64,000 nt of DNA, taken from Cyanobium sp. CZS25K (GTDB lineage Bacteria; Cyanobacteriota; Cyanobacteriia; PCC-6307; Cyanobiaceae). A model generated the notes under the pieces. The model was not told the origin of the DNA, made no database searches, and saw only the letters and a list, made by a program, of their open reading frames with translations. Positions within the stretch are counted from its first letter, which is position 1; every line of letters begins with the position of its first letter. Shown piece by piece: positions 9,348-17,802 of this stretch. Position numbers and translations under genes: made by a program. The stretch lies in NCBI GenBank assembly GCA_030373325.1, contig JAUCZB010000006.1, positions 1 to 64,000 on the forward strand, given 5' to 3'.

Positions 9348-11876
9348 TTGGCCCGTCCCTACGCGGCAGCCCTCCGCCCGATCGAGACCTGGTTCAGGCG
9401 CCGTGGCTGGCAGCCGATGCCCTTCCAGCGTCAATGCTGGCAGGCCTATCTGGAGGGAGCCAGTGGTCTGATGCAGGTGCCCACCGGCTCCGGCAAGACC
9501 TACGCCGCGGTGATGGGGCCGATCGCGGCGATGCTGGCCGAGAACGGGGGCGCCGGACCGGATGGGGGCGCCGGACCGGAGGGCGGGCTGCGACTGCTGG
9601 TGCTGACGCCGCTGCGGGCCCTGAGCCGTGACCTGCTGCTGGCGATCCGGGAGCCGATCGACACCATGGGCTGGCCATTGCGGGTGGGACTGCGCAACGG
9701 TGACACCAGCAGCCACGAACGCGGCAAGCAGCTGAAGGCACCACCGCAGATCCTGATCACCACCCCCGAGTCCCTCTCGCTGCTGCTGGCCGGGCCCAGG
9801 GCGGAGGACCTGTTCGTGCATCTGGAAGCGGTGGTGATCGATGAATGGCACGAGCTGATGGGCAGCAAGCGCGGTTCCCAGACCGAGCTCTGCCTCAGCT
9901 GGCTGCGGGGGCGAAGGCCCACCCTGCGCACCTGGGCGATCAGTGCCACCATCGGCAATCTGGAGGAGGCCGCTCAGGCCGCCGTGGGGGTCGGCGTCGA
10001 GCCGCGGATCATTACCGCCCGGATCCGACGGGACACGGACATCCGCAGCCTGCTGCCCGACACGATCGACGGCTTCCCCTGGGCCGGCCATCTGGGCCTG
10101 CGCATGTACGAAGAGCTGGTGGCCGCCCTGGAGCCGGGCGTCTCCACCCTGCTGTTCACCAACACCCGCAACCAGGCCGAGCGCTGGCACCAGTGCCTGC
10201 GCTTCGCCTGCCCGGAGATGGACGGGGCCCTGGCCCTGCACCACAGCGCCATCGACCGGGCCGAGCGCGAGGCCATCGAGGCGGGGGTGAAGGCCGCGGC
10301 GATCCGCTGGGTGGTCTGCACCAGCTCCCTCGATCTGGGCGTGGACTTCCAGCCTGTGGAGCAGGTGGTACAGATCGGCAGCGCCAAGAACCTGGCCCGG
10401 TTGCTGCAGCGGGCAGGACGATCGGCCCATGTGCCCGGGGGCACGGCCCGGGTGCTGTTCATGCCCACCCATGCCCTGGAACTGCTGGAGGTGTCAGCGA
10501 TGCGCCGGGGGCTGGGGGAAGGGTTGGTCGAACACCGCCGCCCGCCGCAGGCGCCGCTGGATGTGTTGCTGCAGCACCTGGTGACCCTGGCCTGCGGTCC
10601 GGGCTTCGATCCCGACGCCACCTTCCGGGCCGTGCGCCGCGCCTGGAGCTACCGCCAGCTGGAGCGAAGCCACTGGGAATGGTGCCTGCGCTTTCTTGAG
10701 GAAGGAGGCGACTCCCTGGGGGCCTACCCGCGCTACCGCAAGCTGGAACGGGATCCGACGGAGGCCGCCGTTGGCACCCCCTGGCGCTATGTGGTGCGGG
10801 AAAAGGCCGTGGCCCGCCTACACCGGCTCAACATCGGCACCATCAGCGCCGATCGGGCCGTGACCGTGCGCTTCGTGCGCGGTGCCGTGCTCGGCCACGT
10901 GGAGGAGGTCTTCATCGGGCGGCTCAAGCCGGGGGACGTGTTCTTCTTCGCCGGCCGCCAGCTGGAGTTCGTGCGCCTGCGGGAGATGACGGCGATGGTC
11001 AAGGCCACGACGCGCCGCAGCGCCATGGTGCCCGCCTGGGGGGGTGGCCAGCTGGCCCTCTCGGATCTGCTCAGCGCCCATCTGCGCAACGAGGTGGACC
11101 GTTGTGCCCGTGCCCTGGACGGCGAGAGGGGCTTCACCCTCGACACCGCCGAACTGCAGGCCCTGCGGCCGCTCCTGGAGCGCCAGGTTCTGCTCTCCGC
11201 CCTGCCCCGGCAGCACCAGTTTCTGGTCGAGGTGTGCGGCAGCCGGGAGGGCAGCCATCTCTACGCCTATCCCTTTGAAGGGCGCTTCGTGCACGAGGGC
11301 CTCGGCTTCCTGTGGTCGTGGCGACTGGCCCGCCACCATCCCGGCACCTTCACGGTGTCGGTGAACGACTACGGCTTCGAGTTGCTGGCGCCCCGCGGGT
11401 ACCCCTTCGAGGAGCTGCTCGCGCTGCATGGGGAGACCCTGCTGGAACCTGACGGCCTGCTCGAAGACCTGGAGCAGGCCGTCAACCTGTCGGAGCTCTG
11501 CCGCCGCCGCTTCCGCTCCATCGCCCAGGTGAGCGGACTGGTGCTGAACGGCTATCCGGGCCAGGCCCGCTCCGGCGGCCAGCTGCAGATCAGCGCGGCC
11601 CTGCTCTTCGACGTCTTCCAGCGCCATGAGCCGGGCCATCTGCTGCTCGACCAGGCCCGCCGCGAAGTGCTCGAGGAGCAGCTCGACCTCGGACGGCTGG
11701 TCAGCACCCTGCGGCGTCTGCAGGGGAGCGAATGGCTGCAGCGCTCCACCCCTCGCCCCGGCCCCATGGCCTTTCCCCTGCTGGCGGAACGGCTCAACAA
11801 CCGCATGAGCAATGAATCCCTGCTGGATCGGCTGGAGCGTCTGCGGCGCCAGGCCACCAGTGCCGAGGGAGACTGA
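9348..11876 (+). CDS. Ligase-associated DNA damage response DEXH box helicase
   Basis: An 842-residue superfamily 2 helicase of the Lhr-like, ligase-associated type. The Q-motif-like MPFQRQCW is followed by Walker A VPTGSGKT (about 44-51), motif II as DEWH (about 165-168), motif III SATIG, and motif VI LLQRAGRSAH. The C-terminal half is the extended Lhr-type region. The family length is about 820-840, so it looks complete. The usual partner ligase is upstream, separated by the polyamine island. The start is TTG at 9348, since no ATG precedes the conserved N-terminus in frame. It probably acts on damaged DNA with the ligase. Confidence 0.93.
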   Translation: MARPYAAALRPIETWFRRRGWQPMPFQRQCWQAYLEGASGLMQVPTGSGKTYAAVMGPIAAMLAENGGAGPDGGAGPEGGLRLLVLTPLRALSRDLLLAIREPIDTMGWPLRVGLRNGDTSSHERGKQLKAPPQILITTPESLSLLLAGPRAEDLFVHLEAVVIDEWHELMGSKRGSQTELCLSWLRGRRPTLRTWAISATIGNLEEAAQAAVGVGVEPRIITARIRRDTDIRSLLPDTIDGFPWAGHLGLRMYEELVAALEPGVSTLLFTNTRNQAERWHQCLRFACPEMDGALALHHSAIDRAEREAIEAGVKAAAIRWVVCTSSLDLGVDFQPVEQVVQIGSAKNLARLLQRAGRSAHVPGGTARVLFMPTHALELLEVSAMRRGLGEGLVEHRRPPQAPLDVLLQHLVTLACGPGFDPDATFRAVRRAWSYRQLERSHWEWCLRFLEEGGDSLGAYPRYRKLERDPTEAAVGTPWRYVVREKAVARLHRLNIGTISADRAVTVRFVRGAVLGHVEEVFIGRLKPGDVFFFAGRQLEFVRLREMTAMVKATTRRSAMVPAWGGGQLALSDLLSAHLRNEVDRCARALDGERGFTLDTAELQALRPLLERQVLLSALPRQHQFLVEVCGSREGSHLYAYPFEGRFVHEGLGFLWSWRLARHHPGTFTVSVNDYGFELLAPRGYPFEELLALHGETLLEPDGLLEDLEQAVNLSELCRRRFRSIAQVSGLVLNGYPGQARSGGQLQISAALLFDVFQRHEPGHLLLDQARREVLEEQLDLGRLVSTLRRLQGSEWLQRSTPRPGPMAFPLLAERLNNRMSNESLLDRLERLRRQATSAEGD

Positions 11877-11904
11877 AGGTTGGGGTCAGGGCTGGCGAGA
11901 AAGA

Positions 11905-11989
11905 CGGAGGGGGCGGGATTCGAACCCGCGGAAGGTTTCCCTTCGCCGGTTTTCAAGACCGGAGCCATCAACCACTCGACCACCCCTCC
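11905..11989 (-). tRNA. tRNA-Ser(UGA)
   Basis: On the minus strand an acceptor stem GGAGGGG pairs with CCCCTCC. The anticodon arm CCGGT-CTTGAAA-ACCGG gives anticodon TGA. A long variable arm, typical of class II tRNA-Ser, precedes the T arm GGGTTCGAATCCC. The discriminator base is G and CCA is not encoded. It lies 28 bp after the helicase stop. Confidence 0.96.
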
Positions 11990-12052
11990 AGGCTGGACGA
12001 TCCCGGCCCTGGGGCCGGTAGCTCCGCCATGGTCCCATGAAGGGCCCGCCCC

Positions 12053-13234
12053 TCACAGCCGACTGGGCAGCCCCTTGCACCCTCCAGGCAGGGTCTGGCG
12101 GGAGCGGACCCCGCACCAGGCCGCCAGGTAGGCGCGGTTGGCGGGATCGAGCTGACGCACGCGCGTGAGGTTCACGTTTTCCACCAGGGCCCCGGTGCCA
12201 GCACCGCTGTCGAGATCCGCAGGCCTCTGGACCTGGCGCGGGGTGGCCACCAGGGCGTCCCCATAGAAGAACCGGGTGGCCTGCAGGCAGGCGCCCTGGA
12301 GATTGGCCCCACCCAGATCAACGGCGGCCAGGTTGGCTTCGGCCAGATCGGCGCCGGAGAGATCGGCACCGGAGAGATCAGCGCCGTTGAAATCAATGCC
12401 GCGCAGGTCCGTGCCGGCGAGATCGGCTCCCTTGAGCATCCTCTGCAGGCGGATCACGGGAACCCCCCTCAACCGGTCCTCCTCGTAACTACCTTCGCCG
12501 TCGAGGATGGCGCGCCCGAGCCGCTGGTCACGGCGCAGGGGCGTCAGGAGCCGTGCGTGGGAAAGGAAGCGCAGGATCCTGGCCTTGCCATCCCCATCGA
12601 TGCTGCTCAGAACGGCGGCCAGCCGCCCCTCCGCCAGCATCCTCTCCAGGGGCCAGTCCTCCAGCAGGCCCTCTTCGTCGCTGATCAGCTCGGAGATGCC
12701 GTGAATGAAGCTGTCGATGGTCTGCGCCTGGGTGATGCGGTTCTGCTGCGTGGTGAGACGCTGATCCACCATCACCTGGCGCCAGGCGATCGTCAGCGCC
12801 ACCAGGGCCACAAGAATCTGACCGACAGCACCGATGACCCCTTCCCCGAAGGCGCCGATCGCCTCCCAGTCACCGTTGCGATAGATGGCCAGCAGCGGGT
12901 CGAGCCAGCCCAGGGTCAGGGGGATCGACAGCAGCGCCAGGACCAGGGCCAGACCCGCCAGCAGGCGAACGGTGGGGGGCTCCTCCAGATGGCGCACCAG
13001 GATCTGCCAGAGGGGTGGCAGCAACTGGCGCAGAGCCAGGGCAGCGGTCAGCAGGGCCGCCGGCACCGCCAGCCAGGCCAGACCCAGCAGAAAGGCGGCC
13101 TGAAGGATCAGGAGCGCGAGCAGAAGCTGCAGGCCGGCCCCATGGCGCAGGCGCGTCCAGGGACCTCCCGCCCGCAGGGCAGGAGGTGGGGAGGCGGCAG
13201 CGGGAGGGAGTGCGTCGTCCTGTTGGGTGGTCAT
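12053..13234 (-). CDS. Pentapeptide-repeat membrane protein
   Basis: A 393-residue protein. A Pro/Ala-rich N-terminus is followed by several hydrophobic helices (about 35-70, 85-115 and 140-165), a coiled soluble part (about 170-270), and about a dozen pentapeptide repeats of the A(D/N)LxG type (about 280-330, for example GADLSGADLSGADLAEANL). Such repeats form a right-handed beta helix. Function is unknown; cyanobacteria have many such proteins. It shares an ATGA overlap with the upstream Ca2+/H+ antiporter gene and is probably co-translated with it, which may point to an ion- or membrane-related role. Confidence 0.85.
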   Translation of the reverse strand: MTTQQDDALPPAAASPPPALRAGGPWTRLRHGAGLQLLLALLILQAAFLLGLAWLAVPAALLTAALALRQLLPPLWQILVRHLEEPPTVRLLAGLALVLALLSIPLTLGWLDPLLAIYRNGDWEAIGAFGEGVIGAVGQILVALVALTIAWRQVMVDQRLTTQQNRITQAQTIDSFIHGISELISDEEGLLEDWPLERMLAEGRLAAVLSSIDGDGKARILRFLSHARLLTPLRRDQRLGRAILDGEGSYEEDRLRGVPVIRLQRMLKGADLAGTDLRGIDFNGADLSGADLSGADLAEANLAAVDLGGANLQGACLQATRFFYGDALVATPRQVQRPADLDSGAGTGALVENVNLTRVRQLDPANRAYLAAWCGVRSRQTLPGGCKGLPSRL

Positions 13235-14346
13235 GGGATGGGACTGTTCTGGAAGAAGAACCCGGCCGCGAGGATGGCGTAGGCAGCCAGAAGAAGCACA
13301 CCCTCGAGCCAGTCGGAACGGCCGTCGAGACTCACCAGATTGCTCACCAGAACGGCCGTGGCCACCGCCACGACCTCATAGACATTGAAGCTGAGGTCGA
13401 GGGGATGGCCCAGCAGGGGCGCCACCAGCAGCAGCACCGGCACCACCAGCAGACCCACCAGCAGGGTGGAGCCCAGGGCCACCGACACCGCCAGGTCCAT
13501 GTTGTCCTTCCGCGCCATGCTCACGGCCGTGAGGTATTCGGCGGCACCGCCCAGCAGGGGAAGCAACACCACACCGGTGAACAGGGCCGAGAGGCCGAGG
13601 GACTCGGTGACGGTCTCCACCACGCCGACGAACAGCTCGGAGGCGTAGGCCAGGCCGAGAGTGGCCGCCAGCAGCACCGCAACCCAGGGCAACAGGGGCG
13701 GCCGGGGAGTCTGGTCGGGCCCACCCGCAGCATCGCCGCCATCGTGGCGGAGGTCCGCCTCGGCCACCGCGTAGAGCGTGCGATGGGTCTTCAGGGAGAA
13801 GAGCAGGGTCAGTCCGTAGACGATCAACAGGACCCAGGCCACGAACAGGGAGAAAGACTCGGCTGCAGCCGGGTCCAGCCCCCCCCCATCACCACCGACC
13901 ATCCCGCGCAGGCTTGGAATGAGAATCGCCAGGACGGCCAGGGTCATGGCCGATCCGTTCACCCTGGCCACCACCGGCTGGAAACGCTGCTCACGGCGAC
14001 CGATCCCCCCGACCAGCATGGACAGGCCGAGGGCCAGCAGCAGGTTGGCCATGACCGTCCCCGTGATGCTGGCCTTGACGATGTCCACCAGCCCTGCCCG
14101 CAGGGCGGCCAGGGCAATGATCAATTCGGTGGCGTTGCCGAACAGGGCGTTCAGCAGGGCGCCGATGGAGGGACCCAGGCGGAGGGACAGCTCCTCGGTG
14201 GCGGTGCTGAGCAGAACCGCCAGTGGCAGGATCGACAGGATCGACGTGACGAAGACGATCCCGTCCCCCCAGTGAAACCGGTCGGCCGCCGCTGCGACCG
14301 GCAGCATCGTCAGCAGGCCGAAGGCGATGCGCAGGCGAGCGGGCAT
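13231..14346 (-). CDS. cax: Calcium/proton antiporter, CaCA superfamily (Cax)
   Basis: Exchanges cytosolic Ca2+ (or Mn2+) for H+ across the membrane. The 371-residue protein has about 11 transmembrane helices and two alpha repeats. The first carries GNATELIIA (about 84-92) and the second LLGGAAEYLTA, each with the metal-coordinating glutamate. A His/acidic central loop of some family members is replaced by a short polar region (about 190-205). It is the first gene of a two-gene operon with the pentapeptide-repeat gene. Length agrees with cyanobacterial Cax proteins. Confidence 0.93.
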   Translation of the reverse strand: MPARLRIAFGLLTMLPVAAAADRFHWGDGIVFVTSILSILPLAVLLSTATEELSLRLGPSIGALLNALFGNATELIIALAALRAGLVDIVKASITGTVMANLLLALGLSMLVGGIGRREQRFQPVVARVNGSAMTLAVLAILIPSLRGMVGGDGGGLDPAAAESFSLFVAWVLLIVYGLTLLFSLKTHRTLYAVAEADLRHDGGDAAGGPDQTPRPPLLPWVAVLLAATLGLAYASELFVGVVETVTESLGLSALFTGVVLLPLLGGAAEYLTAVSMARKDNMDLAVSVALGSTLLVGLLVVPVLLLVAPLLGHPLDLSFNVYEVVAVATAVLVSNLVSLDGRSDWLEGVLLLAAYAILAAGFFFQNSPIP

Positions 14347-14526
14347 CCAGGCGTGAATTGGGATGTTTCATTGTGACCGACTGTTGCCCTGCCCAGCCAT
14401 GGCCAGACCAGCCAACAACGACCTCCCGGCGGGCCTGAGCGGGCCTTGCCCCCTGCTGCGTCGTTCTGTTTGACGGCGCCTCAGGGACGTCGTGCGCGCA
14501 GAATGTCTTCAGCCGCCTTCTCCTGA

Positions 14527-15810
14527 TTGGCCGACACCCTTCAGGCCCCCATGGGCCCAAAGAACCCTCAGGCGATGAACATCCCTGTCGTGCGGCGTGA
14601 TAGCAACGACCCCGATCGCAAGCCTGGCTCGAGAATCACAGGCAGCGAATATCATCCGCCCTCAAGGAGAACAGTCGCATCCATTCAGCGGATCTTCACA
14701 CTGATCACCCTTGTCAATGGACTTGTTCTGCTGTACCTCGTCATCGCCGCCATCCAACTGCTGAGGGTTCCAGGCAACCGCTCAGCGGAGATCTACGTCT
14801 CGCTGATTCTCACACTGCTCCTGGTTATTCTGGCCGTTCTTTCCTATCAGATCATCGCCAGGCGCATCATCCAACCGATCGCCCGCCTGGTACGGGAAGC
14901 CAGTGCGATCGAAACCGATGATATGCACAGTCTGCTGACCATTCGGAGCAACGACGAAATTTCGAGATTGGCGCAGGCCTTCAATGCGGTGCTGGCCAGG
15001 ATGCGACAGGCCCTGGTTGCCGGTGAAGCCAGCAATCAACAACTGCTTGAGGCCAATCGGCAGATCGAAGCTTCCATCAACTATGCGGGACTGTTGCAGC
15101 GATCGATCCTTCCCGATCGACAGCTTCAGGAAACCTTCGGCAGCGATCATTTCATCCTCTGGCTACCGCGCGACACCGTAGGCGGTGATTACTACATCTT
15201 CCACTCGGATGGCGGTCATTGCCTGGCGGGCGTGGCCGACTGCGCCGGCCATGGCGTCTCAGGCGCCATGATGACGATGCTGGCCAGAGCAGGAATCGAC
15301 CGTTCCATCATGGAAGTTGGAATCACCTCTCCAGCCGCCATTCTGAGCTGCACAGACACGGCAATGCGCACCTTGTTGCATGGGGCCAGATTGAGCAAGT
15401 CCATCGCAACCAGCATGGACATTGGACTGGTCCGTCTTGACTTCGAAGCCAGATCACTTAGATTTGCCGGTGCAAAGATCAGTCTGTACTGGAGTAACGG
15501 TGAAACCATGAATATGCTCAGAGGAGACAATCGGGCCATCTGTGATCACCGTGTCGGCGCTTACAATGACCATGACATTCCTTTGCTGCCTGACTGTACT
15601 TACTATCTCACCACAGATGGGCTGCTGGACCAATCCGGGGGTGAACACGGCTTTTCACTGGGCTCCCAGCAGTTCACGGAATGGCTGATCCGGCTGGCCC
15701 GTCAGCCCCTTGAACAGCAACGTCAGTCCCTTACCGAAGCCCTTGATACGTTTCGAGGCAGTCACCCCCAACGGGACGACATCACCATCCTCTCCTTCCG
15801 TTTTACCTAG
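14527..15810 (+). CDS. siaA: SiaA-like membrane PP2C phosphatase with HAMP domain
   Basis: A predicted membrane-bound serine/threonine phosphatase of 427 residues from the TTG start (ATG at 14551 and 14575 are alternatives). Two transmembrane helices (about 56-79 and 93-113) are separated by only about 13 residues, so the large periplasmic sensor of Pseudomonas SiaA is missing. HAMP is at about 113-165, then a coiled-coil linker and a SpoIIE-type PP2C domain with TVGGDYY, ADCAGHGVSGA and QRDDIT, the metal-binding positions. By analogy it dephosphorylates the SiaC protein encoded two genes downstream. GC content is visibly lower than in flanking genes. Confidence 0.87.
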   Translation: MADTLQAPMGPKNPQAMNIPVVRRDSNDPDRKPGSRITGSEYHPPSRRTVASIQRIFTLITLVNGLVLLYLVIAAIQLLRVPGNRSAEIYVSLILTLLLVILAVLSYQIIARRIIQPIARLVREASAIETDDMHSLLTIRSNDEISRLAQAFNAVLARMRQALVAGEASNQQLLEANRQIEASINYAGLLQRSILPDRQLQETFGSDHFILWLPRDTVGGDYYIFHSDGGHCLAGVADCAGHGVSGAMMTMLARAGIDRSIMEVGITSPAAILSCTDTAMRTLLHGARLSKSIATSMDIGLVRLDFEARSLRFAGAKISLYWSNGETMNMLRGDNRAICDHRVGAYNDHDIPLLPDCTYYLTTDGLLDQSGGEHGFSLGSQQFTEWLIRLARQPLEQQRQSLTEALDTFRGSHPQRDDITILSFRFT

Positions 15811-15879
15811 ATGCAGCCCTGATGTCCCGTCCGATCATCCGCAGCGGTCCCTTATCCCAGCCAAACATGGCCAATCGAT

Positions 15880-15909
15880 TGTTTTCCGAGGAGCTGTTTT
15901 CCGAGGAGC
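15880..15909 (+). repeat. 15-bp perfect tandem duplication at the siaB ribosome-binding region
   Basis: The unit tgttttccgaggagc occurs twice without change (15880-15894 and 15895-15909), seven bases before the siaB ATG at 15917. Each copy carries a GAGGAG Shine-Dalgarno-like core. A 17-codon ORF starting at 15867 runs through both copies and stops at ATGA overlapping the siaB start. Confidence 0.85.
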
Positions 15910-15916
15910 CGAAGCC

Positions 15917-16468
15917 ATGACCTTCACCACCACCAGTCTGATCTCGCTGAGGGAGTTCTTCAGTGAATATCAAATCCTTATCTGCTTCAATGGGCCCATC
16001 TCTACCACTCTGATTGGCGAGATCGGCTCTGCGATCAAGGAACACATTGAATCCAATCACACACCGGAGCTGGAAGTGATGGATGTGTTCAGTGTCTACA
16101 TCGAAATGAGTCAGAATATCCGAAACTATGCCATCAGCCATGGCTTCAGCGACGCGGAATCCTCCGCAACGGTTGTCATTGCTGCTGCCGACGCTGGCCA
16201 TTACGCCGTCTGTGCAGGTAACCTCGTAGAGATGGAGGATGGAAAGGTCCTGCTGAAGCGGATCCGCGAACTTGCCGACTGCGACAAGGCTGCTTTGAAG
16301 CTGCTCTACAAGCAGCAGCTTCGCCAGCCCCATTCCCAGGCCCCAGGCCAGGGTGCAGGCCTGGGACTCATTGAGATTGCCAGGCGCTCGACCCAACCCA
16401 TGGAGGCTTCCCTTGACCCCCTCGAGCCCGGTGGTCGTGCCTTCTTCAGCCTTCGTGCCATCATCTGA
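15917..16468 (+). CDS. siaB: SiaB family protein kinase
   Basis: A 183-residue GHKL-fold kinase. The N box EMSQNIRNYA (about 68-77) and the glycine-rich ATP lid GQGAGLGLIEIAR (about 150-162) are visible. In Pseudomonas SiaB phosphorylates SiaC, opposing the SiaA phosphatase. Gene order A-B-C-D is preserved, and siaC starts 4 bp after this stop. The ATG at 15917 gives the family length (about 180). A longer in-frame start inside siaA exists but is unlikely. Confidence 0.87.
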   Translation: MTFTTTSLISLREFFSEYQILICFNGPISTTLIGEIGSAIKEHIESNHTPELEVMDVFSVYIEMSQNIRNYAISHGFSDAESSATVVIAAADAGHYAVCAGNLVEMEDGKVLLKRIRELADCDKAALKLLYKQQLRQPHSQAPGQGAGLGLIEIARRSTQPMEASLDPLEPGGRAFFSLRAII

Positions 16469-16472
16469 TCCC

Positions 16473-16868
16473 ATGAGCAGCAGCGAAGAAGTCAACCTGT
16501 CCGTTCCGGGCTCCCAATCCAGCCCATCCATTCGCGCGGATTGGAAGGCTGGAGTTGTTGTCATGAGTGGAGAGTCCTATCCTGAGAATTCCTTTGAACT
16601 GTATGATCAGCTGATTCAATGGATTGAATCCTATCTTTCCAGTTCTGAGCAATCACTGACGCTTGAGCTGCATCTCAACTACCTCAATACCAGCAGTATT
16701 CGGTTCATGATCGATATTTTCGATTTGCTGCAGACCTCCTTCGAGGATGGCAAGGAAGTCCTGGTCCAGTGGATGTTTGATGATCGCAATCCTCGCTCTG
16801 CCGAACTAGGCTCTGAATTCAAGGAAGATTACACCTTTCCCTTCTTGATTCTTTCGATCAATGCCTGA
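16473..16868 (+). CDS. siaC: SiaC family regulatory phosphoprotein (DUF1987)
   Basis: A 131-residue STAS-like switch protein. The signature LNYLNTSSIRFMIDIFDLL (about 68-86) contains Thr73 and Ser74/75. The Thr aligns by eye with the phosphorylated threonine of Pseudomonas SiaC. In the known system unphosphorylated SiaC binds and activates the diguanylate cyclase SiaD, while SiaB and SiaA set its phosphorylation state. It overlaps siaD by 8 bp. The coding sequence is strikingly AT-richer than the window average, which suggests acquisition from a lower-GC donor. Confidence 0.88.
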   Translation: MSSSEEVNLSVPGSQSSPSIRADWKAGVVVMSGESYPENSFELYDQLIQWIESYLSSSEQSLTLELHLNYLNTSSIRFMIDIFDLLQTSFEDGKEVLVQWMFDDRNPRSAELGSEFKEDYTFPFLILSINA

Positions 16869-17727
16869 GATGCAGGAGCCCTTCTCCTTCCTATCTGATG
16901 AGCAATTGGAACAGGAAGTCATGGAGATCTTGGCCAATCCTCGTTACGATGATCATCCAGCCCGCGAGCTGCTATCTCGATTGTGGCATCGCATTGAAGA
17001 GCAGATTGGCCGTCTCGAACGGGTTGCTGATATCTCCGATCTCTATCAGTCCCATGTGGTGGAAAACAACCGAAGTCTGACCAATCGCTACGAGAAGCAG
17101 TTGCGTCAGATCAAGCGAGTTGTACGCATTTCAGACCTCTATCAGGCGTCGTTGAAAGAGGTCAACCTTTCGCTCTTCGAAGCCTCGACCCATGACCCCT
17201 TGACGGGAATTTCCAATCGTCGCTTCATGGCAGAACGCTGTCTTGAGGAAGATCAGCGCTCCACCCGACATGGATCCACCTACGCGATGATTATTATCGA
17301 TGTGGATCACTTCAAGCTCATCAATGACGAATACGGTCATGCCACAGGAGATCTGATGCTGGTGGATTTCGTCAAGGCACTCTCCAGCAGTCTGCGCCAC
17401 TACGACATCATTGCTCGGTGGGGAGGGGAAGAATTCCTGGCGTTGCTGATTGACGCCAATCTCTCCTCAGCGGAGTTGGTGGCCAAGCGCATGCTGGCCA
17501 ACATTCGCAACATGAGAGTTTCCATTGACGACATGAAACTGAGTCTTACCGCCAGCATGGGATTGACCGAGCACAAGCCGGATGAAAACTACAACGCAAC
17601 GTTCCGTCGGGCGGACAAGGCCCTGCTCATGGCCAAGAACGGAGGTCGCGATCGCTGTGTGGTGATTGATCCTGCCGATCCTCTGAGCCATCGCGAGATC
17701 AGTACGTTGACTTCTAACGCTGAGTGA
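16861..17727 (+). CDS. siaD: SiaD-like diguanylate cyclase
   Basis: Makes cyclic-di-GMP from two GTP. The 288-residue soluble protein has an N-terminal coiled-coil region (about 1-105) that contains two related segments around RVADISDLYQSHV and RVVRISDLYQASL. The GGDEF domain follows (about 110-275) with DPLTGISNRR, an intact GGEEF signature and RHYD five residues before it (inhibitory site). Pseudomonas SiaD has the same layout and uses its N-terminal coil to bind SiaC. It ends the operon and faces nrdJ convergently. Confidence 0.9.
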   Translation: MPEMQEPFSFLSDEQLEQEVMEILANPRYDDHPARELLSRLWHRIEEQIGRLERVADISDLYQSHVVENNRSLTNRYEKQLRQIKRVVRISDLYQASLKEVNLSLFEASTHDPLTGISNRRFMAERCLEEDQRSTRHGSTYAMIIIDVDHFKLINDEYGHATGDLMLVDFVKALSSSLRHYDIIARWGGEEFLALLIDANLSSAELVAKRMLANIRNMRVSIDDMKLSLTASMGLTEHKPDENYNATFRRADKALLMAKNGGRDRCVVIDPADPLSHREISTLTSNAE

Positions 17728-17734
17728 GTTTTTA

Positions 17735-17784
17735 GTACTCTCCAGAGTACCGTACTCCCCTGGACGCAAGAAAATCCAAGGGAG
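17735..17784. terminator. Two adjacent inverted repeats between siaD and nrdJ
   Basis: A perfect palindrome GTACTCT-CC-AGAGTAC (17735-17750) is followed by a hairpin CTCCCCTGGA / TCCAAGGGAG (17755-17784) with a 10-base loop and one G-U-type mismatch. They sit between convergent genes and could terminate both transcripts. No clear U-tract is present, so this is a structural guess. Confidence 0.5.
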
Positions 17785-17802
17785 TGACGCGTCGGAAGCG
17801 CA

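Noticed and set aside
14347-14526. Possible SRP RNA or other structured RNA in the cax-siaA spacer
   Set aside because: A GC-rich stretch resembled part of an SRP RNA, but the conserved GGTCAGGTCCGGAAGGAAG-type loop is absent.
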